Source: Notamacropus eugenii (lineage: Eukaryota; Chordata; Mammalia; Diprotodontia; Macropodidae). Taken from it: a stretch of DNA of 64,000 nucleotides. A program made the position numbers and the translations under genes. The notes under the pieces were generated by a model, which searched no databases, was not told the origin of the DNA, and was given only the letters and a program-made list of their open reading frames with translations. The stretch lies in contig NC_092875.1 of the NCBI RefSeq assembly GCF_028372415.1, positions 187,455,522 to 187,519,521 of the forward strand, in the 5' to 3' direction. Shown here piece by piece: positions 42,371-55,564 of this stretch. The first letter of the stretch is position 1. Every line of letters starts with the position of its first letter.

Positions 42371-42829
42371 CTGTCACAGCCCTAGCTTGGGGTCAAACCT
42401 GGGATGTAGATTTAGGTCCTTCATTTCCAGTTTCATTGCTTTTCTTGTTAGAGATACCTCCCTCCCTGCCACTTTGTGACAGGTAAAAGGTGGTAAACCC
42501 TTGGATTGAATATTGGTTCGTATGTAATCAGATTTGTATGTAATGATATCAGCATATTGGGAAGAGATTTTCTTGTTTCCAGCCATTCAGAGGTTTTGTG
42601 CTTGCTTCTTTCTGCTCTATCCCATAAGAGCTCTGCCTCCTCAGTTTTTCCTAGAAGACTTTTGGCAGTATCTTGCCTCTCTACCCCTATTACATTCTCT
42701 CAGATATCGTACTTACTTGTTAAATGCTTGTCTCTTCTGCCTCCCTTGCTTCCTCTCTTAAATTCCTAGTTGAACAGGAAATTTTTTTGCGGGGGTGGGG
42801 GGTGGTGTGGCGCGGAATTCAGGTGGTAA
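42371..42829. other. JARID2 intron 1, nothing recognised
   Basis: No repeat or coding signal supported. Confidence 0.4.
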
Positions 42830-43290
42830 GGGAACAAGCATTTATTAAATGCCTGCTATGTGCCAGGCCTAGGCTAAGTACTTTACAAATATTATCTCAT
42901 TTGATCCTCACAACAACCCTGGGAAGCGAAGATCTTCGTTATCATCCCTATTTTGAAGTTGGGGGCAGCTAGGGGGTGAGGTGGATAGAACACTGGGCCT
43001 GGAGTCAGGAAAACCTGAGTTGTGTGACCCTGGACAAGTCACTTAACCTCAGTTTTCTTATCTGAAGTGAGCTGGAGAAGGAGATGGCAAATCACTCCAG
43101 TATATTTGCCAAGAAAACTCTAATTAGGGTGACAAAGAGTTGGTCACAACTGAAACAACTGAACAGTATTTTGCAGTTGAGGAAACTGAGGGGTTAAGTG
43201 ACTTTTCCAGGGTCACAGAGCTGGTAAGAGCTGGTAAGAGTCTGATGCCTTCCTGACCCCAGTGTGTCCACTGTGCCACCTAGCTAAAAT
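42830..43290 (-). mobile_element. MIR SINE, antisense, split by a SINE
   Basis: GTGCCAGGCCTAGGCTAAGT, CTCACAACAACCCTGGG and ATCATCCCTATTTTG lead to the break. Afterwards GTTGAGGAAACTGAGGGG and GTCACAGAGCTGGTAAG complete the order. Confidence 0.8.
42962..43166 (+). mobile_element. MAR1-type SINE with BovB-like tail
   Basis: GGGGCAGCTAGGGGGTGAGG head, then CTGGAGTCAGGAAAACCTGA, CACTCCAGTATATTTGCC and a CACAACTGAAACAACTGAAC tail. A 13-bp duplication with one mismatch flanks it: TATTTTGAAGTTG (42949-42961) and TATTTTGCAGTTG (43167-43179). Confidence 0.85.
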
Positions 43291-44390
43291 CTACTTATCA
43301 GTGCTGATCTGCAACTGTTTCCTATTTTAAAGTTCTTAAGAATTGCCCAGGGTCACAGTGCCAGGATTTGTCTGAGATCTTGAGTCTATGACTTCCTGAT
43401 TCCTAAGTCATCTCTGTACTCTTTGTTGCCTTGGTCTCATCAGAAATCTTATTGTAATCAAATGGCTCTAAGTTGGTGCTGTATCTTTTAACTCAGCCGT
43501 TCCAAGATTCTTTCAGAGCAGCCCTGGATGTCTGACTTGTTTTCATAACTCCCCTAGTCTTTGGAGAGTATGTACTTCTAATCAGGGATCACTTGGATCT
43601 GGGTCCCATTCAAACACATATGTGTGCCCCCCCTGCCCCCCCCCCCCCCCGTTTTCTCTCCTGTACCTTTTTTTTTTCCTGTCTATTCTGCATATTTTTC
43701 TGATCCAAAGTTTAGCTGGATAGGGATTGAACTGATGAACCAATCAGTAGGATAGCAGCTAGTAATAACTCCAGGTAAAAATCATGCTAGATCTCCTACC
43801 AAGTGCTCAGACTTAAGGTAAAGTGACGTTTTCATCACTGCATTTACCCAGAGGCATTTTCTAATGAAGTAGTATTGTGGGGTGGGCTAGGTCTTATTCA
43901 GCCACTGTATTATTATGTACTGGGAAACTTAGATTGCATTTAACCGGGGGAGTATGGAGAAACTTAGGTGGGGTTCTTCATAGCTGATATCTAATGGACA
44001 CTCTCTTGAGAAAAGCAGTAGTCTGGATTTTCAATACTAATTTTGTAGGCCTGTCAAGCTTCACCACACATGAAGAGGAAGGAAGGCCAATGAACACTGA
44101 AAACATCATGAACAGCAGTTCTTAGTTACCATGAATCCTGGAAGGGCTTTAATAGATAATGCACGCATGCTTTTTTATTTAACGCCTCCATACTTCAGAT
44201 GAGCTGTCTTCCTTAGGACCAGAATGATTTCTGTGGTTTTTAATTTTTGGTAGGGGGCAGGAGTTGGGGAGATGTCTAAGACAAAGAGATATGAAAGCCA
44301 GATCCCCTTAAATTTTCGCATTGCTTTGCTGTTTGGCTTGGACTATCTGTTTATTTCACAGTGTGCACTTTATTTTACAGTATGTGCAGT
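43291..44390. other. JARID2 intron 1, single copy with a C-run
   Basis: Long C-runs at about 43626-43650. No exon or clear repeat. Confidence 0.45.
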
Positions 44391-44393
44391 AAG

Positions 44394-44394
<1 letters not shown>

Positions 44395-44444
<50 letters not shown>
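44395..44444 (+). repeat. (TG)n microsatellite
   Basis: About 50 bases of uninterrupted TG. Confidence 0.95.
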
Positions 44445-44447
<3 letters not shown>

Positions 44448-44487
44448 TTACAATCTAGTTCTTTAAAAGGGAAGACTAAGGTTTTTA

Positions 44488-44590
44488 AGAATAAACAAGC
44501 ATTTATCAATCCCCACCTAGGAACTAGGCACTGAGGACACAAGACAAAAACAATGAAACTGTTACTGTCCTCATGGAACTTATATTATTA
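44488..44590 (-). mobile_element. L2/MIR-type 3' tail, antisense
   Basis: AACAAGCATTTATCAATCCC, GGCACTGAGGACACAAGAC and a CTCATGGAACTTATATT end. Confidence 0.6.
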
Positions 44591-45167
44591 AGGAAGAGAA
44601 GAAATATGTATGTAAATATATACCAAAATGAATACAGGACAGTTTTATAGAGGGCACTAGTGCTTCTGGGCAGCTTGACTGGAACATGGATAAAAATCAG
44701 TTCAGCCTTGGAAAGCTTTGTGCATTATGTAAGCAAATACTTAAGCATAGGATAGCCACAATAAATTGAAGTGTTAGACCTCTGTATGTAACGATGTACA
44801 TGGTACTGTAATTAAATAACCCCAATTTGGGCAAGCTCTTGCTGGACAAACTTGGAGACATACGGTTTGACTTCCAATCCTTTCAACGAGAGCTTTGTGT
44901 AACAATTGAACCAACTGAGATAGACACTTTAATTGCTAATGAATCAAGTATGCAACAAGGTACTTCTGCTCCCTGGTGTATGTGTATATATATATATATA
45001 TATGACTACTTGCCAAAAAGAGTAATTTTGAAAATACAGCCATCAACTCTGGAGAGAATGGGGTATGATCCAGGGACATTTGGCTAGTGAATTAGAGGTG
45101 GGTATTAATGGGTGGGTATGCCTGGGACAGAACATCTTATGAGGGAGTGAGTGATGGATTAACTTTG

Positions 45168-45335
45168 GCAACACCCCTTTTTTTATATCTAAAAAATGTC
45201 AAAACCAGAGGAAGAGGTAATCAGAATCCTCGCTGTCCTGGGGTGGGGGGAGGTGAGAGATGGGCAGAAAATTTGAAATCAAAATCCTGTGGAAGTGAAT
45301 GATGAAAACTGAAAATAAATGAATTTAATAAGGAA
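45168..45335 (+). mobile_element. HAL1-type 3' end fragment
   Basis: TCCTCGCTGTCCTGGGGTGG, GAGATGGGCAGAAAATTTG and AAAACTGAAAATAAATGAAT match the last 130 bases of the HAL1 at the window's left end. Confidence 0.75.
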
Positions 45336-45459
45336 AAAGCAACAAAACCAGTTTAACTGAGTCTAATTTAACTTAGTTCAAAGCATTTTGAGTATTCCAA
45401 GAGGAGAGAATAGTAGGATGAGAGTTGGTTTGGGTCAAATAAAAACAGATATTTACCAT

Positions 45460-45605
45460 AGAATCAATTTTAGAGCTGAAAGAGATCTTAAATAGCATCC
45501 TCACTATACCCCTTCATTTTACAGATGAAACTGAGGCCCAGATGAATTGAGTGGCATAGAAGCTAGTTATTGGTAGAGATTGGAATAGATGACAATTAAT
45601 ATCCT
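45460..45605 (-). mobile_element. MIR SINE, antisense
   Basis: ATAGAATCAATTTTAGAGCT, CATTTTACAGATGAAACTGA and GGCCCAGATGAATTGAG. Confidence 0.7.
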
Positions 45606-48242
45606 TTCCACTATCAGGGGACAGAAAGTTGTATAGATGAATGCTTTGGACTCAAGCAGATGGAGATTATTTATACCCAACGGCTTTATCTTACAACAAG
45701 GTCAAACTCCATGTCCTCATCCTGGAACTTAATAGTGTAACTTCAGATTTCCTCATCTGAGAAATATTATCAAATAAGATTATATTTTTAATGTGCTTAT
45801 TAGCACAGGGCCTGACATGTGGTAGGTGCTTAATAAAAGCTTGTTCTCCTCCTCTGTACAACAGGAATAATACTGTTTGTCCTGCCCCCCTCATAGGATG
45901 GTGATTATTCCATACCTTTATTGATTTCTTGCATCCATTGTTGTTTTCTCCTTTTTCAAATTAATTTGCTTTTTTTTATCAGTGGCATAAAAAATATAAA
46001 TATTCTTAGTGTTCCATGGTAGCTGATACAGTTTATAGAAAATCTATAAATTTAAGCCAATTGTTTCAAACTATATCCCTCTCTTAGGTTTACCAAAGTT
46101 AGCAAATTTTTCCTTTTTTATTTCCTCTTCTCTCTCTCTGTCCCTGCCCAACTTTCTGCCAAGTAAAGATGAAAATGAGTGGAGAGAGAGAAGACAAAAA
46201 TCAAATGATTTCCAAACTGCCTTGTCAGCCTCTGAGTAACTAAGGCTTGACTCACTCTTGTTGAGTTTGTGTGTGATGTCTCTTTTTTTTTTTTGAGGAT
46301 CTGGACCCACCTTCATGCTTTAAAGTCACTTGCACACACTTTTTTCACATTAATCTTTGGAGGCACATGAGCTACAGGGACTGGTGGATTGACATTTTGT
46401 GGTGGACTTTAAAGTCCATCAGTTAGAATAACTAGGCTGGCCATGCTCAGTGTGCTTTGTCAATTCCTTGGGCCAAACCTATTTGCTTTCTTAAGATGCC
46501 CCCAACTCCCACCCCTTTGCTGTGATACCTTTGGTACTTATGGACCTATGTCTTTCTGAAAGGAATTTGGAGTTATGCTAGAATAAAATGTGAATTTTTT
46601 TTTTAAACTCTGCATTTGAATAGTTCAGGTGGCTTGGTTTAAATCTTCATTCCTTTATGTATGGGTGCTCATATTATGTGTGTTGGTCTGTATCCCAAGA
46701 AACAATTGCTCTGTGTATGTGTGTTCAGGAAAAGTTTTTAAATGAAACTTGCAAGTCATCAGTTTTACCATTGTCAGCCTTGCTCCCCTCCATTTGTGTT
46801 AGGCAGGCTCCCATGACCCTTTAGAGATGAGGTAAAAACCCAACAACTTAATGCTGTATTTAAAAAAAAAAACCAAACCAAATTACTCCCTTCCCCCCAT
46901 TATTATGATGCCCAGAGCTCTGAAGTTCTGTTTGTACTATTTTTAGCTTGTAATAATCTTGAGATGATGGAAGATAAAAGGGCCTATGTGAATGTAAAGC
47001 ATTTAATAAGGAGCCATGGTCTGTGGAATACTCCAGTTAAATTGGTAGCACATGGCTTTCATCTGCCTTGAACCGCTTTGGGAATGTTGTCTTGCCTTGA
47101 AGTTGTGGTATACCATGACACCACAAAGCTTTGTCCTACATATACGATATATGAACTTGCTTTTCAAAGTGGGCTGCACTGTATGGCAATGGTTGCTGTC
47201 TTTGATGAATGCCCAAATTAAGATGGTGGGTCTCTAATTCTTACATTTCTGAATTTCATAATATGATTGGTAATATTCTGAGAACTTTTTGACCATCCAT
47301 GCACATGAGGTGTGCCAAAAATCTTGGTGCTTATTAAGCTTCAAACCACATCATGGCTTTTGGGACATCCTGTATAGGTAGGAGTGGAATAAGTGAGGTA
47401 CAGTGGAGTAGACCCAGGTCCTTGGGAATTCTAGTTGTGTTAAAGCAATCTTTTGTTCTGTCTTTTCTCAGCATGGCTCTTCTCTGTATTTGGGCCATGA
47501 GTTGAATTTGGATCTCTTAGGAGCAGATGGTTTCTTTCTTTGATCAGACTTGAGGGAAATTCACCTTATTTCTAAATTCACAAGGTGAATAGATTAAACT
47601 TTGAGTAATCAGCTGTGCAGCTATTCCAAGATGTTTGGCGTTTTTGGCCTTGCAGTTTCAGCTTGTAATTTTAAAAATTTAAAGTATTTAGTTTTGAATT
47701 AAAGGCAGAAGCACCGGTATTACATCATAAGAGAGCTTTTTTTCTCTGTCTGGAAGAGTTTAAAGATGAATGAAAGTCATGTCCAGTGGTGATCGCATAC
47801 TTGACTGACAGATATCACATTTCTAGTTAACCTCCTATCAAGTGAAGGGGAGGGCCTAGGGAAAGTCTGGATTTAATAGTGAACCAGGGTTGACAAGACT
47901 TAAGCTCTTTACCTCCCCTTTTTAGAGGAACAACTTGTGGCTGCTACTGTATGAGTTTCTTTTGTGTCTTTAAAAATGTTTTTCAATAACTTTTTTTAGT
48001 ACTGTAATCCTCGAAACTACTGTTAGGATTCCAAACCATTGTGGTTTAAACTCTCTGGAATCCAAAAGGTGGTTGACAGAGTGAAAGGAAACCTCCTTTT
48101 AAATAAAAAACACATTTGGCTTGACTGATGATCCTGATGTTTGAGCATAGAAAGGCCAAGTCTCATAGCTGAAGGGAACAGGGCATCCTTGTTTCATACC
48201 ACTGGAACAGTTCCCAGCCTTATAACAGAGCTCATCAGTTTG
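45606..48242. other. JARID2 intron 1, long repeat-poor stretch
   Basis: A MIR-like end at 45790-45850, a T-run at 46285-46294 and an A-run near 46862. The rest (46300-48240) is evenly complex single-copy DNA, a reasonable place for intronic enhancers. No exon recognised. Confidence 0.45.
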
Positions 48243-48560
48243 GATCATAGTATCACAGATTTAGAGCTGGCAGGAAGGGACCTTAAAGGCCATCTAGCCA
48301 GTCTGTCCCTCTAGTTTTATAGTTGAGGGAATTGAGTTCTCAATCGATGAGTTGACTTGTCCAAGGTCACACAGTTCTGAGTCTAAAGAGGTGGGATTGA
48401 ACCTGGGTTCCCTGATGACAAATCTGGTGCCTTTCCCACTCTGCTACAGTGTCGACTTGAGCTGTTATCACAGATTTAAAGCTTCATAGGACCTTGGAAG
48501 CCATCCATCCAGTCTAGCCCCTCAGAATTGTCCAAATGAGTGCCAAGATCTGATGATATA
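48243..48560 (-). mobile_element. Two MIR-type copies, antisense, in tandem
   Basis: ATCACAGATTTAGAGCTGGC to GTCACACAGTTCTGAGTC, then again CAGATTTAAAGCTTCATAGG from about 48470. Confidence 0.7.
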
Positions 48561-49884
48561 AATCCAATTCTCTTTGCTCTGTCCCACACTGCCAGCTCTG
48601 GCTAAAAGTGAGAAGTTGCTGAACTTCATATTGCCCTGATGGATTGTCATATTATCCAAGATAAGATTAAATAAAGCTCTCCACCTAAAATAACAGCTCT
48701 ATGGCTACTATGTGTGTGTATATAACAAACCATCAAAACTCTAGTGATGCTGTTACAGAAGCATTTCTTTAGGTTAGGTTAACCCAAAGGAAGTTTTGAA
48801 GAAGGCTGATGCGGATTTACACTCCATTGGTTTGGTAACATCTAAAAGTGAACCTAAAGTTAAAAAGAGGGGTGTGTGTGGGTGGGTGTGTAACCCTTTC
48901 CTATTCCATTTTTCATTTACTTGTGAAGTTTCTTTGCCATCACAGACCTTAGTCTCAAATGAAGCATTTCCTAGCAGTTAGCATAGTGTTATCTTTTCTT
49001 CCTTCCTTTTTTTTCCCCTTCCAAGAGGCTTGCTGAAGTTGTCATGTTATTTCTATCCAGAATTTATTGGAGCAGTAAGCAAAGTCTCTGGGGAGTGTAA
49101 ATAATGATGATTAATAAAGGAGAATCAGTTTACCCAGAAAAGCCATTATCTTTGACTTGCAGAGCTTTTGTAGCCATACTTTGTTTGCTTACAGTTGTTT
49201 AATACAAATGGGAGCCTTAATGTGCCTTTTGTGAAAGGAGTCTTCTTGCTCCTTTGTACATGGGGGGCATCCTTAGAAAGAAAGATGTCATCTTGCCCAA
49301 TCACAACAGCTTGCTTCTCTGGAGGAGCACGATGCTACAGCCCGAGATAAAGTAAGCCTGCCTGTGGGATTTCCCTTTCAAAGAAACTTGCTTTTGCTCC
49401 TGGGAAAGAAGATGCTTCCCCTAGGATGGGTAAAGAGTACCATTCAACTCAGCCAGCATTTATTAAGCACCAGCTGTGTGAAAGGTCCTTAACCAGATGT
49501 ATGCTTCATTTTGGATTCTCTTCAACGCTATCCAGTCTATGCTTTCCCCCTCTACGCCTCACCCTACCTTTGAACACAGAAGGACAGTGAGAAGAGAGGG
49601 AGGTAGAGAAAGGGGAAGAGGGTGAGGGAGAGAAAGAGACTTGCAAAGACTCTGATTTATGTGTGTTTAAGATCTGGGGGACTAGAGGGCCCTCTAAGTA
49701 AATGGAATCAGACTGTTGTCAAAAAACTTGGGGATTCTCCTGAAGGAAAGAACAGGAAACCCAAAGTTGTAGTTTACTACGTTTGGGTTTGCTCATTCCT
49801 TATGACATCATGTCACTTGAACGAGACCTTATGTCAAAAGCCCATGACATGAACTCCCTGCCATACACATATTGAGACAGAAAG
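48561..49884. other. JARID2 intron 1, single copy
   Basis: No exon or repeat supported. 49130-49330 is an evenly complex block that might be conserved. Confidence 0.4.
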
Positions 49885-50065
49885 CAATATGGTGTAGTGG
49901 AAGGAGCAGTGAACTTGAAATCATAGGACGCCAGTCCTGTTCTTTAAAAAGTCCATTTCTTTAACCTGGGTAACCTTGGGGTTAGTCACTTCACTTCTGG
50001 TTCTATAAAATGAACCTTCTATGACCTTTAAGGTCCCTCCCAGCTCTAAATCTACAATTCCAGGA
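49885..50065 (+). mobile_element. MIR SINE, sense
   Basis: AGCAATATGGTGTAGTGGAA, CCTGGGTAACCTTGGGGTTA and CTTTAAGGTCCCTCCCAGCT. Confidence 0.75.
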
Positions 50066-52699
50066 TTTCCCATCCCTTTTAATGACAGTAGCTGCATCTT
50101 TCATGGCTCGGTAATGAGAGAGGCCCAGAGATGGCTAGTTGTTCACTACTTCTCCATGATGTTTTTGTCCTGGGGGAAAGGTCTGTCTCCTTGATGGTTC
50201 TTGGTGGATTTTTCTCCACCATTTTAGGCATAGCTTAGTGTTGGGAGGGAAGCTGCCTTGTTTTCCTTCTGTGTCTTTGAAAATAGCATTATGGGAGTGA
50301 AACATTGGAAAGTCAGAAAGACACATATGTTGATTTGTGTGACTGATGCAGACCAAGCACTGCTTTTCTCCCTGAGCTCCTTCTTGCTTTTCTCCTAAAG
50401 CAGCTACTCGTCAGGCTCCCCTGTATTCCTTAACTTCCAGTGAAATCTTAGCCTGCCCCTGAGAATGGCTTCTTTGGAAGCATGAAGACAGCTTGTGTTG
50501 CAGAGGACAGTTTCCTTTTTTTTTTTTCAAGTCTTCTTGATCTTCTAAGTGTTTCTTATTTTAAATTTTTTATCTTTGAGTGGGGAAAGAGATTTTTCTT
50601 TTGTTGCATTCGCAAACTAAAAATGACTGTCCATATAAGTCTAGGCATTAGATTAGAAGGCTGATCTCAGATATTGGACAGTAGAATTTCAAATTGTGCT
50701 AATTGTTCTCTTTGTGGTTGTTAGTTTTGAATCTTTATTTAAATTCATTTAAATTAAAGTAACCCATTTCGCTAAATAAACCATCCTTTCTTTTTGGGAG
50801 GAGAGGACTGAGGGAGAAAGATTTAAGTTGGTTTGGGCTTTCTTCTTGAACAGGAATCTTAATGGAGTATATGATGGACTGTATACCTGTGCTTCCATGT
50901 CCTCAGTGAGTGAGGTTTTTTTTTCCTTAGGCTTTCTTTTCTTCATTTTTGTTTTGCTGTTTCCTTCACTAATATTCTTTGACAGGGAAGAGCTAGAATA
51001 TAATTTATTCTAGGCAAACTACTTATTTATTTATCTATTCATTTTTACTCTTGCCTGGTCAGAAGTCATTTTTTTTTGAAGGGGTGGTATGTATTTATGT
51101 ATGTTTGTATGTGTAGGTGGGTGCAGTGCCTCTTGGAGAGGGAGAGTGACATATTCTTCTTGTGCCAGATATAGGTATAACAAATACTTACACAAGTGTT
51201 TCTTAATTTTTTTTTCTTCTCAGATTGATGTGAAATTTGGTCAGAGGTGAATTCCAGAAAATTTGAGAAATGTTTCCTAGTGTTTTTTTTTCTTCTTTTC
51301 TTTTCTGGTGAAAACAGGTTACCTGCTTGAAAAAATAATCTTCTGGAGGTGAGGAACTGGAAGAACTGGGCAGGGGAAAAAGAATAAAACTTTTAGTGAA
51401 TATTGTAGACACTAGTAAGTGTCATCTTTTGTTTCTGAAAATGCTTTGCAGAAATGCATCTCAGTATTTCTTCTGGAACTTTGAGTCCCTTTGTAAGTTT
51501 TTCCTCCAATTCCTGATTGGAAAAAATGTAGTGGGGAGGCAAAGACTTAACTTCTCTTTTAGTGTTGGGTGATGCTGTGTAGTGCATAGGCTCTTCAGTT
51601 CAGTGCCAAGAGAATTTCTGCTGCTCACATCATGCGTTTTTGACAGCAAGAATCTCTGTTCCAAATTTACTCTGCTGTCGAGGTCATTAATTTGGCCTAA
51701 ATAATAGAGCGTCCTGACAGATGCCTGTATTAAACATTTTCTTCTTAATTCTCCAAGTAACCAAGAATTTGTGGTTTGGTTGGGACTCCTCATTTTGAAT
51801 GGGGGAAGTGTGTGCCTCTGGGTGGAACTCTTGAAAAACCTTAACTTGGCACTGATTAACTGAAAATTGGGTATTCTCTGATGCTTTTTTTTCTTTTGTG
51901 AGTCTATATACACCTATAACCTATACTCACATTTGTGTCATTTGAAAGCAGATATAGCTTCCTTATTTATAAAATTACTTATTAGAGCAACTTTTAAGAA
52001 TTGAGATAGAAATGCCCTAAAATGTGATGCAGAATATTTTTTCAATAATGCCTAGGTTAACAATGATAGTCTTGCTGTATTGTGCAAAAAAGGCTTCTGT
52101 TCAGCCCCAGCTGGGTTTCAGGCTTAATTCATTGCTCTATGGTGGGATCACCACAGCTGCTGTGGGGCCTTTACAAATGCAAAAAAGCTGTCAGTGTTTG
52201 TTTCATCAGCTGCATAAGTGATGAGGCCAAGTTGAGGAATCCATTCCCCCAGTGCTCAGTGTGCAGGCTGTAAGCATTGTTGTTTATAGAATTAGTGTGT
52301 TGGAGCTTTAAAATAGTTGGCACATCGTCTGTCTTTTAAAAAGCACAAGACCGAGGAACAGAACCAGTCGGTTGTCCTTGCAGTGTTGGCCCGACCTGCC
52401 TCTTCTCCCTTTTTCTTCCTCCCTCCTCCTTAATAGTTACCTCTCCAGAGTAATGCGCTGACTTCTCCCATCTTTGTTGGAGTGATCTGCACAGAATTCC
52501 ACACTCCAAACTAGAACCGTCTTGCTCTTTGGATTGCATCACTGCCTAATTACTGTTGATTTTGGCCTCTTTCCTATCTCGGGGCCTGGGACGTTGGAGA
52601 GGCTTCATGTGTTTGGACCATGTTATTTAAAAAAACCCCAAACACCTTGTCTTTTATTTTTGGTGGGTCAGTCATGGGTAGGGAGTTTTCTCCTGCACC
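50066..52699. other. JARID2 intron 1, repeat-poor
   Basis: T-rich runs, no exon recognised. At 52170-52235 an ATGCAAA, a TGTTTGTTT and a CAGCTG motif cluster, as in some enhancers. Suggestive only. Confidence 0.4.
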
Positions 52700-52870
52700 T
52701 GTAGTATGGTTATCATAGAAAAAGCACTGAGTTTCTGAAGTCTGAAGATCTGAGTTCCAGTCCTAGCTTTGCTCTGCTGCTTAACAGCTGTATGATTTTG
52801 GGTAAGTTATATACCACTCAGAGAGCGTCAGTTTCCTCCTGTTAAATGGGGATAATTGATAGTTAAAAAA
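52700..52870 (+). mobile_element. MIR SINE, sense
   Basis: AAAAGCACTGAGTTTCTGAA, GAGTTCCAGTCCTAGCTTTG and TTAAATGGGGATAATTGATA. Confidence 0.75.
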
Positions 52871-52889
52871 AGGGCTTTTTAAGTGATAA

Positions 52890-52980
52890 AGGTATATGTG
52901 TGTGTATGTGTGGGTGTATAAATACATATATACACATACATGCATACATATATATACACACACATAATGTATATATGTGC
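52890..52980. repeat. TG/TA/CA compound microsatellite
   Basis: Alternating TATG, CATA and CACA words. Confidence 0.85.
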
Positions 52981-53410
52981 TATCGAGGGAAATAAAGTTG
53001 AAGGCTATTATTATTGTTTGACTTCCTTCTTTTACCACAAGGGTAGTCTACCATCCTGAAGTGTGTTGACTGTTGGAAAGGCATACTGGACAAGGTATCT
53101 TCCAGCCAATTGAGGAGTAGCTCTGAAGGGCTGCAGAGGTTGCTGTCTAACAATATGAGGCATACTCTTTCCCTAGGGGCTAAGTGTGCGATGTTGGCAG
53201 CACTTCCAGTGCCTTTTGGGATGAGCAGAAGATTGGGAATGGAGCCCAGGATTTCCAGAATGGTAGTGTGGAGTTATCCCAGGCTACCTTCATTTTAATT
53301 ACATCTGTTTTTCTTGTAATTTTGCCTTTACAAAACTACAAATAGGGTGAAAATGTAGGCGATTCTTGGGATTGGGTGGGGGTGAAGGGCGGTGGGTTAG
53401 GATAAAAGGT
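52981..53410. other. JARID2 intron 1, nothing recognised
   Basis: No supported feature. Confidence 0.4.
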
Positions 53411-53411
53411 T

Positions 53412-53442
<31 letters not shown>

Positions 53443-53500
53443 TATATACATACATATGTATATATACATACATATATACACACACATACACACACATGTG
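53411..53500. repeat. TA/CA compound microsatellite
   Basis: (TA)n then (CA)n then CATA words; Tyr/Ile/His-repeat frames over it are artefacts. Confidence 0.9.
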
Positions 53501-54149
53501 CTTTTGCTCATACTTATTTTAGGGTGGGGACAATTATACATAAATAAAAGGTCCATAATTTCAGATTGTAGTAAGGAGTGAGCTTTACGAGTTGCTGAGA
53601 CCAAAAACATTCATCATCTGGCAGTCTGTCCTTCGGTGATGACTTTCTGCACTGAGCTGGGCTTGTCACTGAATGCCTGTGTAACGCTGGACAAGTCATT
53701 CAAACTCTGCCCCTGGTACCTAGGAAATGCGGGTCTGAATTTTTAGAGGGAGTTCCCTACACCAATTAAATCACTGGTCTGGTACAAAAATTATTTAAAG
53801 AAAAATTTAATGTCAGGGAGACCCCCCCCCCCCATTCTTTTAACTTAAATTTCAGTAGGTAAGAATTGATTCCAATAATTTTGCCAACCAATGATCAGTC
53901 AATGCCTAAGTTTTCCTCCCCATCTGACTTTCTCTCATGTTTAGACAGAGGCACCACCGAACAAATAGGTCAGATGAATAAATTAATCTGATGAGGGGGG
54001 CTCTGGGAAGAGGGCTCAGGGATGGCTGTCTGCTCTTCTCCCCCAGATGTTCCCACTTTTGGAGATAACAGTCTCTAAAGGTTTCCATAATTATGTTGCA
54101 ATCTTATTTGTGTTTTGACATCACCTAGAAATTTTATGTTCCTCCTCCT
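53501..54149. other. JARID2 intron 1, nothing recognised
   Basis: C-run at 53822-53834. No supported feature. Confidence 0.4.
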
Positions 54150-54790
54150 CCCAGAGAGCTATCCCTTTGTAATAAAGCATCTTTTTTTGAAAGAAGAAAA
54201 ATCAGATGATAAAAATTCAATAAGCCTAATTAACACATAAAAAAAGACATTTTGTGCAGTATTCCACACCTGTGGATCCCCACCTCTTTGGAGGAGGGGG
54301 AGAGAGGTTTCTTCTCATCTATTTGGAGCTAAGTTTGTTCTTACCATTTTCATTTGTTCAATTCGGCTTGTTTTGCAATGAGTATTCTTTCCATGTGCAG
54401 TGTTACAGTCTTTGTGTGTATGTTCTTACATCAGTTTCATAGAACACAATATCCTATTCCATGAATGTACCACAACTTGTTTAGCTATTCCATAGTCAGT
54501 GGACATCTACTTTACTTCCAGTTCTAGTCTGCCACAAAAAAATGCTGCTATAAATATTTTGGTGAATATGGAGCCTTTCTTTTTGTCATTAACTGCCTTG
54601 AGGGTACATTTGGGCCAGTGTCATCTCTGGATCTCAAAGGCTGCAGACATTTTAGTCACTTTATTTACATAATTCCAAACTAGCATGCATGTATATAGTT
54701 TACAGTCCCACCACCAATTCATTAAAGTGTCTATTTTCCCATAATCTCTCCAACAGACTAGTTTTTTTTCATCTTTGTCAATTTTCTGGG
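54150..54790 (-). mobile_element. Old L1 3' end, antisense
   Basis: CAGTATTCCACACCTGTGGA, TATTCCATGAATGTACCACA and AATGCTGCTATAAATATTTT parallel the L1 antisense copy at 30530-31395 but are more diverged. Confidence 0.7.
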
Positions 54791-54959
54791 TGTGGTGGGA
54801 AACCCCAAGGTTATTTTGACCAATCCAGAAAATAAATACACCTTTTTACTTGAGGAGAAACAAAGACAAAATTGGGACCTCCCAGAAGCTTCCATTCTAT
54901 TGGGAGAATGTTGCATAATCAATAAAACCCCACTAATTTATGTACATTTACTTATAATT

Positions 54960-55080
54960 CTTAAAATTATTTTTCATCCTGAGCGTAATTAAACCCCCAA
55001 TACAATGAACATTTCCGTATACATAGTAGAACATAAAAAGAGGATTGTACATGAAATTGCGGATCTGTTTTCTACATGTA
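54960..55080. mobile_element. Interspersed repeat fragment, shared with 62935-63060
   Basis: ATGAACATTTCCGTATACAT, then GAGGATTGTACATGAAAT. The same order recurs at 62992-63043. Family not named. Confidence 0.55.
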
Positions 55081-55564
55081 TACCTGCCCTTCCAGGAAGC
55101 ATAGCAGTGGCAATAATAGTAATAAAGCAAACATGAAACTGGCATTCTGTGACTAATTTGCAAAGTTTAGTTAAAAGCTTGGTAATGAAAGTCAAAGAGC
55201 CTTTGTTCTTTAAGCCTAGCAATGCTTGATTGCACTTTAGCAAACGGGTTGCTCAACAGTGTTTCTACTGGCCAGGTGCGTGCGTTTTCTCATAAGTTAT
55301 ACTACCTAATCACCTGTTCTCATTTTTATTAAGATTCTTAAGTATAGACTATTGGACTTGGAACTTGAGGTTCAGAGAGATGCTTGTCTAAGGTCACAAA
55401 GCTGGGGGGTGGCAATCCGAGTCACTTTTAGAAGCGTCTTCCAGATTGTGAAGCTGGGTTATGGTTTACACTAAATCTGTGAGAAGAAAGGATTTCATGA
55501 AGGGAATTCATAAAGAATCACCAACATTGGATTTTAGCTGATTTGGTGGTGGTTGTGGGTGGTG

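Noticed and set aside
44827..45087. 86-codon frame with a non-repetitive first half
   Set aside because: Second half reads through a TA microsatellite; no family match and no promoter or splice context.
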